In this document: positions 1-8,119 of the stretch, piece after piece | Layout of the letters: each line of letters begins with the position of its first letter | How positions within the stretch are numbered: position 1 is the stretch's first letter | Assembly (NCBI RefSeq): GCF_039602135.1 | Contig: NZ_CP125942.1 | Coordinates: forward strand, 2,232,001-2,296,000 | Reading direction: 5' to 3' | DNA: 64,000 nucleotides | Origin: Glutamicibacter sp. B1 | GTDB lineage: Bacteria > Actinomycetota > Actinomycetes > Actinomycetales > Micrococcaceae | Translations under genes and position numbers: made by a program | Notes under the pieces: model-generated | What the model saw: only the letters and a program-made list of their open reading frames with translations | The model's database searches: none | Told to the model about the DNA's origin: nothing

Positions 1-567
1 GCTAATCGGCAACCAGCCAAGCCACACGCCGAAAACGAGTTTGAGGATCAATCCAGCAAAGAACACCGGGGTGGCATAACCCAAAATGGCCAAGATACGC
101 AGGATGGCATCTGGGTAGCGATCGCGGAATTTTGCGGCCACGAGACCCAGCGGGATGCCTACTAGCAGTGCGACGATCACCGCGTTGATGGCCAGTTCCA
201 AAGTCGCGGCACCGTAAGTGCTCAAAACTTCGGTGACCGCGCGGTTGTCGCTCAGGGTTCTGCCCAAGTCGCCGGTGAAGACCTGTCCTAGGTACTCGAA
301 GTACTGGATGAGAATGGGGCGGTCGTAGCCTGCTTCGTGGATACGGGCGGCCAATTGGTCGGGAGTCAGACGTCCGCCCATGGCTGCGGTGATCGGATCT
401 CCGGTCACTCGCATGAGGAAGAACACCACTGTGATGAGGATGAAGACAGTGGGGATGATCAGCAAAAATCGTGTGATCAAGTAGCGCAGGAACCCGCCGC
501 CTTGATTTTTGGCTTTGGGTGCTGCAATCGGGCTGGTTTCTTGGCCCGGTGGTGACGTGATGGTCAT
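1..567 (-). CDS. Peptide ABC transporter permease, DppB-like (partial)
   Basis: Membrane permease of a family-5 (peptide/nickel class) ABC importer. The left edge cuts it, so only the first 189 residues are present and the cytoplasmic loop that contacts the ATPase is missing. Seen: a Gly/Pro-rich cytosolic lead, a first membrane helix at about residues 30-52, the VTGDP motif at 54-58 that follows helix 1 in DppB proteins, and further helices at about 122-146 and 156-183. The ATG at 567 has an AAGGAC ribosome site about 7 nt upstream. It lies 142 nt downstream of the substrate-binding lipoprotein gene on the same strand, so the two form one operon. The second permease and the ATPases should lie beyond the edge. 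The substrate (di- or oligopeptides) is inferred from the family only. Confidence 0.88.
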   Translation of the reverse strand, partial: MTITSPPGQETSPIAAPKAKNQGGGFLRYLITRFLLIIPTVFILITVVFFLMRVTGDPITAAMGGRLTPDQLAARIHEAGYDRPILIQYFEYLGQVFTGDLGRTLSDNRAVTEVLSTYGAATLELAINAVIVALLVGIPLGLVAAKFRDRYPDAILRILAILGYATPVFFAGLILKLVFGVWLGWLPIS

Positions 568-599
568 CGTCAGTCCTTATGGTTCAGGATGCATGGCGT

Positions 600-629
600 T
601 GCGCCAGCGCAGTTTGCTGTGCTGGCGCA
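600..629 (-). promoter_or_regulatory. Intercistronic hairpin 1 between dppA and dppB genes
   Basis: Inverted repeat with 13-nt arms around the 4-nt loop tttg (600-612 and 617-629). The single mismatch becomes a G.U wobble in RNA. No T-run follows, so it is more likely an mRNA-stabilising or partial-attenuation hairpin than a full terminator. Such structures behind binding-protein genes commonly raise the amount of binding protein relative to permease. That role here is inference. Confidence 0.55.
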
Positions 630-633
630 TGCC

Positions 634-681
634 AAGGGGATCCGTCGTGCGCCCGTATGATGACGCACGTCAGATCCCCTT
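634..681 (-). promoter_or_regulatory. Intercistronic hairpin 2 between dppA and dppB genes
   Basis: Outer arms AAGGGGATC (634-642) and GATCCCCTT (673-681) pair perfectly. Inside them a second stem pairs 7 of 9 positions around the shared GTGCG/CGCAC core. It sits right after the dppA stop codon (710-712) on the minus strand. Together with the hairpin at 600-629 it fills most of the gap before dppB. Confidence 0.55.
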
Positions 682-709
682 TGATTTGATCAGTGCAGGC
701 GGGGCCGAA

Positions 710-2347
710 TTACTTACTCAGTACGCCAAGGCGGAACTTGAACGATGCGTCCAAGGTCTTATCAACGTCCTTCACGTCCTTACCTGCGACAGCAACCTGC
801 GCACCCTGCAACAGCGGTAGCGTGGAGAGGTCTTCGGCGACCATGCTCTGCAGTTTTTCAATGGCTGCGGTGCGTTCGCCGGCGTCGGTCATGCCGCGCT
901 GGTCAGCGATCAGCTTGTCAACCTCTGGGTTGTCGTAGTTATTCGACAGGAAGTTGTCCTTGGCGAAGAACGGCGAGAGGTAGTTATCAGCATCCGAGTA
1001 GTCCGGGAACCAACCCAACTGGTAGGCCGGGTAGTCAGTGACGCGCTGCTTCTGGTAGGTCACCCATTCGGTGGACTTCAGGTCAACGTCGAATAGACCG
1101 TCAGCTTCCAACTGCTTTTCAACCAGGGCGTATTCGTCCCCGGAGTTTGGACCGTAGTGATCCGGGTTGTACTGCAGTGCAAGTTTCACCGGAGTGTCAA
1201 CGCCAGCGTCTTCTAGAACCTTCTTGGCCTTGGCAGCATCTGGCTTACCGTCGGTGCCGTACAGGTCCTTCAGAGGTTCAGCGGCTCCGGTGAACCCTTG
1301 AGGAACATAGGAGTAGGCCGGGGTGTAGGTGTCCTTGTAGACATTCTTTGCGATCGCTTCGCGGTCCACGAGATTAGCTGCGGCCTGTCGGACGGCGAGC
1401 GCCTTGGCTTCGTCAGCATCCGAGGTCTTGGCACCATATGGCATGGTGTCAAAGTTGAAGACGATGTAGCGCAGTTCGCCACCTGGGCCCTTATGAACGG
1501 CCAGGTTCTCATCCTTGCCCAAGTCCTCAATGTCCGTTGGTGTCAGCGAGCGCCATGCGACATCAATTTTGCCTTCTTGAACCTCAAGCTTGAGGTTATT
1601 CGCGTCGGCGTAGTACTTGATCGCAGCCTTGGTGTTGGCTGGCTTTCCGAGCACGCCAGCGTAGGAATCATTGGCGCTGAAGGAGATCAGGTTGTTCTTG
1701 TTGTACGAATCAATGACGTACTGTCCGCCGAACGCCTTGCCTTCGACGATTTTCTGATCGTCCAGGAGTTCATCGGCTGGGAAGACTTCGTCATCAACGA
1801 TGGGGCCAACTGGTGAGGTGAGTACCTGTGGGAAGGTCTGGTCATTGGCGACCTTCAGTTTGAAGACTACGGTGCTGGCATCGGGTGCCTCGATGGACTC
1901 CACGTTGCCCAGCAAGGAAGATGGGCCGTTCGGGTCAGCGATCTTGAGCTGACGGTCAAAGGTGAACTTCACGTCTTTGGAATCAAGGTCGTGTCCATTA
2001 GCCCACTTCAAGCCACTCTTGAGTTTGACCGTATATTCGGTCGGAGTGGTGAAGTCCGCAGATTCAGCCAAGCTCAGCGAAGGTTCAGGGCTGCCCGGCT
2101 CAGAATTGAGCAAGAACGGGAAAATCTGGTTCATCACCATGAACGAACCATTGTCATAGGAGCCAGCTGGGTCTAGCGAGGTGACCTTGTCGGTGGTACC
2201 CAAGGTGATCGGTGCGCTGGCTGCGTCGCCATTGGAATTGTCGCCGCCCTCACCGTTGTTTGCAGCTGAGGTGCAGCCGGTTAAGGCCAGTGCGGAGATA
2301 CCCATAACGGCTGCGGCGAGTCGCAGCCCGTTCTTTTTGCGAGTCAT
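710..2347 (-). CDS. Peptide ABC transporter substrate-binding lipoprotein, DppA/OppA family
   Basis: Extracytoplasmic solute-binding protein of family 5, which captures peptides (or related solutes) and hands them to the DppB-type permease encoded next. The chosen ATG at 2347 gives 545 residues. It starts with the basic lead MTRKKNG, a hydrophobic stretch and the lipobox LTGC (Cys25), so the mature protein should be lipid-anchored. After a Gly/Asn/Ser-rich linker the mature domain shows family features such as LGTTDKVTSLDPAGSYD near the N terminus, ESADFTTPTEYTVKLKSGLKW, and the C-terminal YPAYQLGWFPDYSDADNYL. An upstream ATG in the same frame would put 32 charged residues before the signal peptide and was rejected. 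AAGGAAG lies about 7 nt before the chosen start. The exact ligand cannot be read from sequence. Confidence 0.93.
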   Translation of the reverse strand: MTRKKNGLRLAAAVMGISALALTGCTSAANNGEGGDNSNGDAASAPITLGTTDKVTSLDPAGSYDNGSFMVMNQIFPFLLNSEPGSPEPSLSLAESADFTTPTEYTVKLKSGLKWANGHDLDSKDVKFTFDRQLKIADPNGPSSLLGNVESIEAPDASTVVFKLKVANDQTFPQVLTSPVGPIVDDEVFPADELLDDQKIVEGKAFGGQYVIDSYNKNNLISFSANDSYAGVLGKPANTKAAIKYYADANNLKLEVQEGKIDVAWRSLTPTDIEDLGKDENLAVHKGPGGELRYIVFNFDTMPYGAKTSDADEAKALAVRQAAANLVDREAIAKNVYKDTYTPAYSYVPQGFTGAAEPLKDLYGTDGKPDAAKAKKVLEDAGVDTPVKLALQYNPDHYGPNSGDEYALVEKQLEADGLFDVDLKSTEWVTYQKQRVTDYPAYQLGWFPDYSDADNYLSPFFAKDNFLSNNYDNPEVDKLIADQRGMTDAGERTAAIEKLQSMVAEDLSTLPLLQGAQVAVAGKDVKDVDKTLDASFKFRLGVLSK

Positions 2348-2455
2348 TGGAGTCTTCCTTAATAATCCATGAGCATGCTTGTACGGGTGATAAATAACAC
2401 ATGCTTCACATAAGACTATGTGATCGAAGCCACGAATGACCAATGCACTGGTGAT

Positions 2456-2681
2456 ATGGATCGCATTCAGTAAGCCTTAGTGGCACCGATTCGGTGTTCG
2501 GCATCACGAATTCAATTCCTCGCCCCGATGATTGCTACCGGGGTTGGTGGTTGTTTCGACTCGTCCTTATGGATCGCATTCAGTAAGCCTTAATGGCACC
2601 GATTCGGTGTTCGGCATCACGAATTCAATTCCTCGCCCCGATGATTGCTACCGGGGTTGGTGGTTGTTTCGACTCGTCCTT
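2456..2681. repeat. 113-bp tandem duplication in the dppA upstream region
   Basis: Two head-to-tail copies (2456-2568 and 2569-2681) differ at one base (g2480 versus a2593). Each copy holds a small palindrome (CACCGATTCGGTG, 2484-2496 in copy 1) and a CCCCG...CGGGG inverted repeat (2523-2543 in copy 1). The 348-bp gap 2348-2695 separates divergent genes (the dppA-like gene and the zinc-site protein), so the duplicated unit may carry promoter or operator elements. Apart from the repeat I see nothing else in this gap that I can name. Near identity of the copies suggests a recent duplication. Confidence 0.92.
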
Positions 2682-2695
2682 TACGCTAGTAGGTA

Positions 2696-3055
2696 ATGAT
2701 GACACGTAGAGACGCGGCCATTGCGTTGGATATCCCCCTAGAAATGGCGAAGAAGCACGGCATTCCTGGCAAGATCAGTGAGGCTGACTTCCAAGAATTA
2801 AACGCCAATCCCCCGGCGTGGTTAGCTCAGTCGCGCGCAAATCGCACCGGCAAGCGCCCTGTTTGGGTGCACCTTGTCTGCGAGGTATGCGGTACCGAGG
2901 ACTATGAGCGTCCAAAGAAGTGGTGGCCTACCTTCGACTTTGTCCACTGCAATATCCACTCCCCGGCACAGCTTCCCAAACTGGAAGCGGGAAAAACCCG
3001 GGTGGAATATCAAGATATTTCAGCGCGGATGTTCGGCATCGTCGACGAAGACTAG
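2696..3055 (+). CDS. Conserved small protein with a Cys/His zinc-type site
   Basis: I do not recognise a named family with confidence. The 119-residue protein is soluble. It has an N-terminal segment that looks like a short helical DNA-binding-type motif (RRDAAIALDIPLEMAKKHGIP), a basic middle (SRANRTGKRPVW) and four potential metal ligands, C62-x2-C65 and C85-x2-H88, with a conserved-looking RPKKWWP between them. A small zinc-ribbon-like fold is inferred. Two ATGs lie in tandem (2696 and 2699); the second has the better spacing from a TAGG-type ribosome site. The gene is divergent from the peptide importer and convergent with the nitrite reductase gene, with which it shares a strong bidirectional terminator. 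Confidence 0.7.
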   Translation: MMTRRDAAIALDIPLEMAKKHGIPGKISEADFQELNANPPAWLAQSRANRTGKRPVWVHLVCEVCGTEDYERPKKWWPTFDFVHCNIHSPAQLPKLEAGKTRVEYQDISARMFGIVDED

Positions 3056-3069
3056 AACATTCGCACAAA

Positions 3070-3110
3070 GCCACGGTGATGGCACGAAAAATTCGTGCCA
3101 TCACCGTGGC
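3070..3110. terminator. Bidirectional terminator, perfect 19-bp stem
   Basis: GCCACGGTGATGGCACGAA (3070-3088), the 3-nt loop aaa, then its exact complement (3092-3110), followed by ttcgttttta on the plus strand and preceded by an a-rich stretch for the minus strand. It lies between the convergent genes ending at 3055 and 3136 and can serve both. Confidence 0.9.
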
Positions 3111-3135
3111 TTCGTTTTTACCTGCTCGATTTTAA

Positions 3136-5856
3136 CTAGTCACTCACGTGAATCATGCCATGTGCACCCTTCTCGGCATCGGACATGTAATGGGTGACGA
3201 AAGGATAGTTTCCGGCCTCGGGAAGACTCAACTCCACGAAACCGCCCTGGGCTGGGGCCAGCGCCAGAGCCTGCGAACCACCACTGGATTTGTCCTTGGC
3301 ATTCAGAAGATAGTTACCTTCAAAGAAGACCGAGTCGAATTGGCCGCCGACCACGTGGAAAGAGCTAGGTCTATTTGGTCCCGCATCTAATACCCAAATA
3401 CGAATTTTTTCACCGGTCTTGACCTGCAGTGGATCAAATCCGTATTGGTTGGCGTAACCGTTAAAGACCACTAGGTCAGGGTTCTGGGTGGCGATCTTGT
3501 CCACGTTCACGGTTTCGCCCTGAGCGCCCAGATAATATTCGGACTGAACCATCACAAATGATTTGTCCACCTGTGGCAGATCCTCAGGTTCGATGATCAC
3601 AGCCCCGAACATGCCGTTGGCGATATGGGAGCTCATCGGTTCAGTGGAACAGTGATACATCCAAATACCCGATTTGGTGGCGGTAAACGTGTAGGTCAAT
3701 TCTTCACCTGGTGCGATGGTCTTCATCGGTTCATCGGGTGCGAGGGAACCAGCATGGAAATCAATCGAGTGGCCCATCGTTCCATCGTTGTACAAGGTGA
3801 TCTCAAAGGTGTCCCCTACCCGGCCGTGCAGTGTTGGCCCGGGGGCGGTGCCGTTGAAGGTCCACAGCATCTGGGTGTATCCCGGGGCAACTTCAGCTTC
3901 CAGCTCGCTGACCGTGAACTTCGCTTTGTGTACCGTGGGCTGGCCGTTGTTTTTAGGTAGTGGTTCCAGCACCGGATTGTCAGCGGTGAAGTCATCGGCA
4001 GGCTTTGCCGACAAATCAAGTCCTCCGGCTTCCGACGTAGTTCCGGAGGAATGGTCCATCCCGGACATGCTGCTGTGATCGTTAGAATCGGGCTGAGTAG
4101 TCGCGTTGTCGTTGTTACCACCGGTGGCTACGATGTGCAGGACCATGCCCATTTGACGGTGTCCAACGATAGAGCACCAGCCTTCCATATCGGAGCTGAT
4201 CACCCCGGCGTCTACCTCGGCGCTCTCCCCCGGTGCCAGCCGCCCCGAATCAGCGCCGTTGGCCAGTACCAGGTCGTGAACCTGGGAAGAATCGGTATTG
4301 GTCAGCTTTATGACCAGTCGGGTACCTGCCTCTACTTCTATCTGCGATGGGGTGAAACGCATATCTTGAGCGCTCACCTCCACGGTCTTCACCGGCGCGT
4401 TCTCATCACTCATTTCCGTGGTCTGCTGCGCGGTAGCCGAGACGGGTTCGCGTAGTCCTGCCGCTGCCGGATCAAGGGCAACGCCCACACTGACAGCCAA
4501 GACCACTGCCATGAACCCAGCCGCGGCCTGCCCCAAGCGTTGCTCCCTGGGGCGCGCACCCTCGGGTTCTACCGGGGTGCGGTCCTTGGCCGGCCGCGTC
4601 GCAGCCGTGGCGAGCCCATCTTTCTTTGCCACTCGATGGGCTTTGAGCGCACCAAAGAGCACCACAAGGAAGGACGCCATGGCGAATAGGTACAGCACCG
4701 AAGCCAAGACTCGTACCAACGAAGAGACCGGCAGGGCGCAGACAAGCAGTGCGGTATTGGCCATGCTTACGCGCCAGGAGGCACCACGATCAAAGTAAGT
4801 CGCGGTGGCGCGTACCGCTCGTGGTCCCCCGCCGAGAGCCACGGGAATGAGATAGGACAGTGCACCGAGCAAGATTTGAGCGGCGAAACCAGCCACAAGA
4901 TAGGGTGCGACCGTATCCAGGACCCCACCCATGACCACCGAATCGTCGCTCACGAGCAAGCCGTAAACGGTCCACGCCAGCGTGCCGATCCACCAGCTAA
5001 CAGCCCCGAGCACGGACAGAGTGGCGAAGCTGCGTGGCGGCTTGGCCTTGGCAGCATAAATAAACGGTGCTGTCATGACACCTAGCCCCGCCAGATAAAC
5101 CACTACTCCAGCGGCTGCCACCAGCAATAATCCGGTAGCCGCGCCACCTGCGGCGACCAACACACCAGCAATGAGAATTGGAAGCGCCCGTCGTAGGCGC
5201 AAGGCCGCGTTGGGCGCAATTTTGGTGCGAAGCATCGTTGGCCACAACGTGATCAAGGTGCCGGCCACGGTCAACCCCACCCAACCAAGGAGGTTGATCA
5301 GCGCGTGGGCGAGCATCATGCGTTCATGCAAAGGAGATGGCAGCGAGGTCGATAACCAGGTGCCTAGTCCCGCACCGATGGGAAGAAAACAGGCTGCGGC
5401 AATGTAGTAACGCACGCTGGGGTTGTAGGGGGAAGGTAGCGAGCCCTTCAATCGACGGTAAAGCCAGATCGCATGCCACAGGGCAGCTGTTGCAATGCTC
5501 GTTGCTCCGATGAGGGTCACCGGCCAGAATTCGCTGAGCACACCAATGACGACGAGCACCGCGCCACCATTCATCAAGCTCAGGCGAAATGATTGTGCTC
5601 GTCGGGATGAGGCGGTGACGGCGAGCTTAAGCAATGCCGTAGCAAAGTACTGGGACCAAACTAGGATTGCATGCGACAGGGCCCCGAGCATGAGCAGGTG
5701 AATGAGCAACCAACGGGGTGCCGGAAGCTGCCGGTGAGCCAATGCCACAGCCACAACCAAGATCAACCAGATCGCTGTGGGCAGATCTCGAAGTGGCCAG
5801 AAGCCACGGTTGGAAACCTTGTTCGGTGCCGACCCAGAACCGAGCTGGATGTTCAT
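3136..5856 (-). CDS. nirK: Trimodular copper nitrite reductase (membrane domain + cupredoxin + NirK)
   Basis: Reduces nitrite to nitric oxide at a copper centre outside the membrane. Of 906 residues, about 20-410 form roughly ten hydrophobic segments with conserved-looking His-containing helices (HLLMLGALSHAILVWSQ at 53-69; HALINLLGW at 184-192). Another segment spans about 440-465. A cupredoxin follows (about 485-577) with type-1 ligands H527, C561, H566 and M569/M571. After a His/Ser/Met-rich linker, the NirK core (about 625-906) keeps every key residue: type-1 H696, C736, H744, M749; type-2 H701, H735, H889; catalytic D699 and H834. Usual NirK is about 340-380 residues, so the N-terminal half is an addition. 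It may pass electrons from quinol through the cupredoxin (inference). Its ATG overlaps the stop of the NnrS-like gene (ATGA). Confidence 0.93.
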   Translation of the reverse strand: MNIQLGSGSAPNKVSNRGFWPLRDLPTAIWLILVVAVALAHRQLPAPRWLLIHLLMLGALSHAILVWSQYFATALLKLAVTASSRRAQSFRLSLMNGGAVLVVIGVLSEFWPVTLIGATSIATAALWHAIWLYRRLKGSLPSPYNPSVRYYIAAACFLPIGAGLGTWLSTSLPSPLHERMMLAHALINLLGWVGLTVAGTLITLWPTMLRTKIAPNAALRLRRALPILIAGVLVAAGGAATGLLLVAAAGVVVYLAGLGVMTAPFIYAAKAKPPRSFATLSVLGAVSWWIGTLAWTVYGLLVSDDSVVMGGVLDTVAPYLVAGFAAQILLGALSYLIPVALGGGPRAVRATATYFDRGASWRVSMANTALLVCALPVSSLVRVLASVLYLFAMASFLVVLFGALKAHRVAKKDGLATAATRPAKDRTPVEPEGARPREQRLGQAAAGFMAVVLAVSVGVALDPAAAGLREPVSATAQQTTEMSDENAPVKTVEVSAQDMRFTPSQIEVEAGTRLVIKLTNTDSSQVHDLVLANGADSGRLAPGESAEVDAGVISSDMEGWCSIVGHRQMGMVLHIVATGGNNDNATTQPDSNDHSSMSGMDHSSGTTSEAGGLDLSAKPADDFTADNPVLEPLPKNNGQPTVHKAKFTVSELEAEVAPGYTQMLWTFNGTAPGPTLHGRVGDTFEITLYNDGTMGHSIDFHAGSLAPDEPMKTIAPGEELTYTFTATKSGIWMYHCSTEPMSSHIANGMFGAVIIEPEDLPQVDKSFVMVQSEYYLGAQGETVNVDKIATQNPDLVVFNGYANQYGFDPLQVKTGEKIRIWVLDAGPNRPSSFHVVGGQFDSVFFEGNYLLNAKDKSSGGSQALALAPAQGGFVELSLPEAGNYPFVTHYMSDAEKGAHGMIHVSD

Positions 5857-6986
5857 GAAGTAAGAGCCTTCTTCCCGTGGTCAATAAAGCTGTAGATTGC
5901 GGAGCCGGCTGCTATCAGTAGAAAGAGCAACAGTGCTATCACGTTGAGCACTCCGCCGATCTGCCAGGCCAGATGCAGCCCCAGTCCATCGCCGAGCCAA
6001 AGCCTGATAATCAGCCCAAGGTGTAAGAGCAGCGCCGGGACCCACATCGCTTGTCGGTAGGGCAGTTTAATGGCCAATACTGCCGGCAGGATGGTGGATG
6101 CATGAGCCATGATCATTGACAGAACAAACCCGAGGAATACCGCGTGAATGACTGTGTCATATCTGGCTGTCGTATTCGGGTAGCCCAGCATCCAAGTCAC
6201 CGCTGCGATGAAAAGCCAAAAATACCCGCTGAGCAGGCAGGCTGCCATGAAGCGTGGTGCGCCAGTGGACTTGATGGTTCTGCGTGCGACATCGTTAACC
6301 ACTAGCCAAAGCACCTGCGCGGCCAAAGCTAATCCGAACAGGATGGTTCCGACATTGAGAAACAGTGCCGTGGTCGCCGAAGCTGCCAGGAGCGCAAGGG
6401 CGAGAACGGGTGCCAGAGTTTCTGCTCGACGGCCAAGTTGCACTCGGGCCAACTCGACACGTTCTCCTGCGATAGTTGCAACCACGAAGGTGGTCATCCA
6501 CGGAAGTAACAACGGGATGGACACACCACCGGCCCACAGCACCACAGCTGCTAAACCTGCGCAGGATCCGAGCATTTGAATCAATACCGCATCGGCGCGT
6601 TGGCGCCGCCACAAAGGGACGTAGATGCCGAGCATTCCCGTCATGCCGGTAATGAGCAGCGAGCTGGTGACCCATTCGGGCACCGCAAACAACGCGCTCG
6701 CTCCACCTAGGACCAAAAGAATTGGCGCAAGGTAACCTGCCGGCTTAGCCAGTGCCACGGCACGTTCCAAGCAGATCAGCGCGCCCACGAAGCCGTAAAC
6801 CATGACCAGTCCGTGGGCCGAGGCCCAGTCCGCGTTGGGCACGGGAGCTGGCACATCCAGCAGTAGCAGCGCGGCATCTAGCCCAGCTAAGAGGCAGAGT
6901 CCTGCCGGGAGCATCAGCATCCAACGCCAGCGTCCGGCTCGTTGACTGCGTTTAGTTTTTGTTGTTTGTGTGGCCAGGTTGTTCAT
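5853..6986 (-). CDS. NnrS-like polytopic membrane protein
   Basis: Predicted integral membrane protein of 377 residues with about 11-12 hydrophobic helices. Features that recall NnrS (a heme- and copper-containing membrane protein linked to nitric-oxide metabolism) are the repeated His-bearing helices, for example SAHGLVMVYGFVGALICLERA near the N terminus, and IHAVFLGFVLSMIMAHASTILPAVL near residues 285-310, which matches the usual F(S)MIMAHA..I.PAVL signature. The start ATG overlaps the stop of the regulator gene (ATGA), and its own stop overlaps the nirK start, so the three are translationally coupled. A role in NO tolerance or in assembling or supplying the nitrite reductase is inferred from family and context. 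Confidence 0.8.
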   Translation of the reverse strand: MNNLATQTTKTKRSQRAGRWRWMLMLPAGLCLLAGLDAALLLLDVPAPVPNADWASAHGLVMVYGFVGALICLERAVALAKPAGYLAPILLVLGGASALFAVPEWVTSSLLITGMTGMLGIYVPLWRRQRADAVLIQMLGSCAGLAAVVLWAGGVSIPLLLPWMTTFVVATIAGERVELARVQLGRRAETLAPVLALALLAASATTALFLNVGTILFGLALAAQVLWLVVNDVARRTIKSTGAPRFMAACLLSGYFWLFIAAVTWMLGYPNTTARYDTVIHAVFLGFVLSMIMAHASTILPAVLAIKLPYRQAMWVPALLLHLGLIIRLWLGDGLGLHLAWQIGGVLNVIALLLFLLIAAGSAIYSFIDHGKKALTS

Positions 6987-7654
6987 CGGCTAGATTTCCG
7001 GGGTTTCTTCAGGTGAAGGATGCAGCTTCGATTCGCTCCGGCAAAAGGATTGAGCTGCACATCGCTAGCGTCCTGCCCTTGGGATTCGACAAGTCCTCGG
7101 ACCATGCCCAGATGAACGTTGCAGACAATTTGTTGGTTTTCGGCCACTGCGCCCAGCAGCGGACAAGAATGTAGGGTCAAACTACCGTCGGTTGGATTGC
7201 TTTCGGGTGAAAATCCCAGCTCGTCAAGTGATAGCTGTATGAGATCTGGTGAAGTGGGTCTCTGTTGTAGTCGGGTGATGGAATCAGCCCAGCGCTTTCC
7301 AGCCGCGATACTTACACTCGCCGGATCTTTGGCAGTCGCTGCAATTTCTCCGGCGAGCGCAGAGGCCAGTTGCGCAAAAGGGGCCTGAACTTGCGGAACA
7401 GCATTCCACAACCATGCTGGCCTACCTTTGCCTTTAGCAGGCGCTGGGCGCCGGTTGAGATACCCATCAGCGTGCAATGCTTCTAGATGTGCTCGGACAG
7501 TGTTTTCGTGAAGTCCTGTTTTTTGCACTACCCAGTTCAGGTTGACACCTTCAGTCTGGGGCTCAATCAAGCGCAGGATCTCTTCTCGGGTGGCCGAATG
7601 GATGCGGCCTGCGCTGCTACGCCGTACTTGGCGCAGAGGATCTTTAGAACTCAT
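6983..7654 (-). CDS. HTH regulator with C-terminal Cys cluster (SufR-like), NO/Fe-S sensor candidate
   Basis: DNA-binding regulator of 223 residues. The N-terminal winged-helix part (REEILRLIEPQ..., then VQKTGLHENTVRAHLEALHADGYL) is of the ArsR/SufR type. The C-terminal part has Cys/His residues laid out as SCPLL, VCNVHLG, PFAGANRSCILHL, the pattern of SufR-like regulators that hold an iron-sulfur cluster. Three Cys and nearby His are visible, so cluster ligation is plausible but not shown. Start chosen at ATG 7654; a longer frame upstream adds 26 residues with no family feature. It is the first gene of the operon with nnrS-like and nirK genes, so it probably controls that operon and perhaps the divergent DUF2249 gene. 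The signal, NO or oxygen, is inference. Confidence 0.82.
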   Translation of the reverse strand: MSSKDPLRQVRRSSAGRIHSATREEILRLIEPQTEGVNLNWVVQKTGLHENTVRAHLEALHADGYLNRRPAPAKGKGRPAWLWNAVPQVQAPFAQLASALAGEIAATAKDPASVSIAAGKRWADSITRLQQRPTSPDLIQLSLDELGFSPESNPTDGSLTLHSCPLLGAVAENQQIVCNVHLGMVRGLVESQGQDASDVQLNPFAGANRSCILHLKKPRKSSR

Positions 7655-7794
7655 CAATCGATACCTTTTCACGCGAGATTTCACCCAACATATTTTCCAC
7701 TGAGTTAAGTGTAATAAAATGATTCTCGTCATGCCACGCAGAGTGGCAAGTGAAACACGGCATTGATTTCCGTGGGTCTAAGAGGAGGAAGTTC

Positions 7795-8109
7795 ATGGCA
7801 GAATTCATTGAAATTTCGTCGAGCAAGGAAGAAGCTGCAAAGGCGGCCCCTGGCGGCACCTGTGCTTGTGGAGGGCATGACGAAGACCTTCCCCTACTGG
7901 ATGTTCAGACCATCCCGCACGCGATACGCCACGCCGCCATCTTCGGTGCGCTTGATTCAATTCGCCCGGGTTCAGGAATCGTGCTGTCGGCTACCCACAA
8001 TCCGTTGCCCCTGTTGGCACAATTGCAAGCTCGCAGCCCCGAAGCTTTTGAGATTAGCTATCTCGAAGAGGGCCCGGATACTTGGAAGATTAAATTTGTG
8101 CGCAACTAA
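7795..8109 (+). CDS. DUF2249 domain protein
   Basis: Small soluble protein (104 residues) of the DUF2249 family, often found with denitrification and hemerythrin-like genes; biochemical role not settled. Seen: a Lys/Ala/Gly-rich lead with CACGGHDED (possible metal ligands Cys, Cys, His), then LLDVQTIPHAIRHAAIFGALDSI and LSATHNPLPLLAQLQ, which match the family pattern of an LDVR..PP.RH segment and an N.H.P.PL segment. The ATG at 7795 follows a very strong ribosome site (AAGAGGAGG), so an earlier in-frame ATG at 7750 is unlikely. It is divergent from the NO regulator operon across a 140-bp intergenic region that should hold both promoters. Confidence 0.85.
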   Translation: MAEFIEISSSKEEAAKAAPGGTCACGGHDEDLPLLDVQTIPHAIRHAAIFGALDSIRPGSGIVLSATHNPLPLLAQLQARSPEAFEISYLEEGPDTWKIKFVRN

Positions 8110-8119
8110 GTGCCATGAC

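Noticed and set aside
3136..5856. Laccase or generic multicopper oxidase
   Set aside because: The catalytic Asp699, His701 and His834 and the GHSIDFH / MYHCSTEPM patterns are those of NirK.
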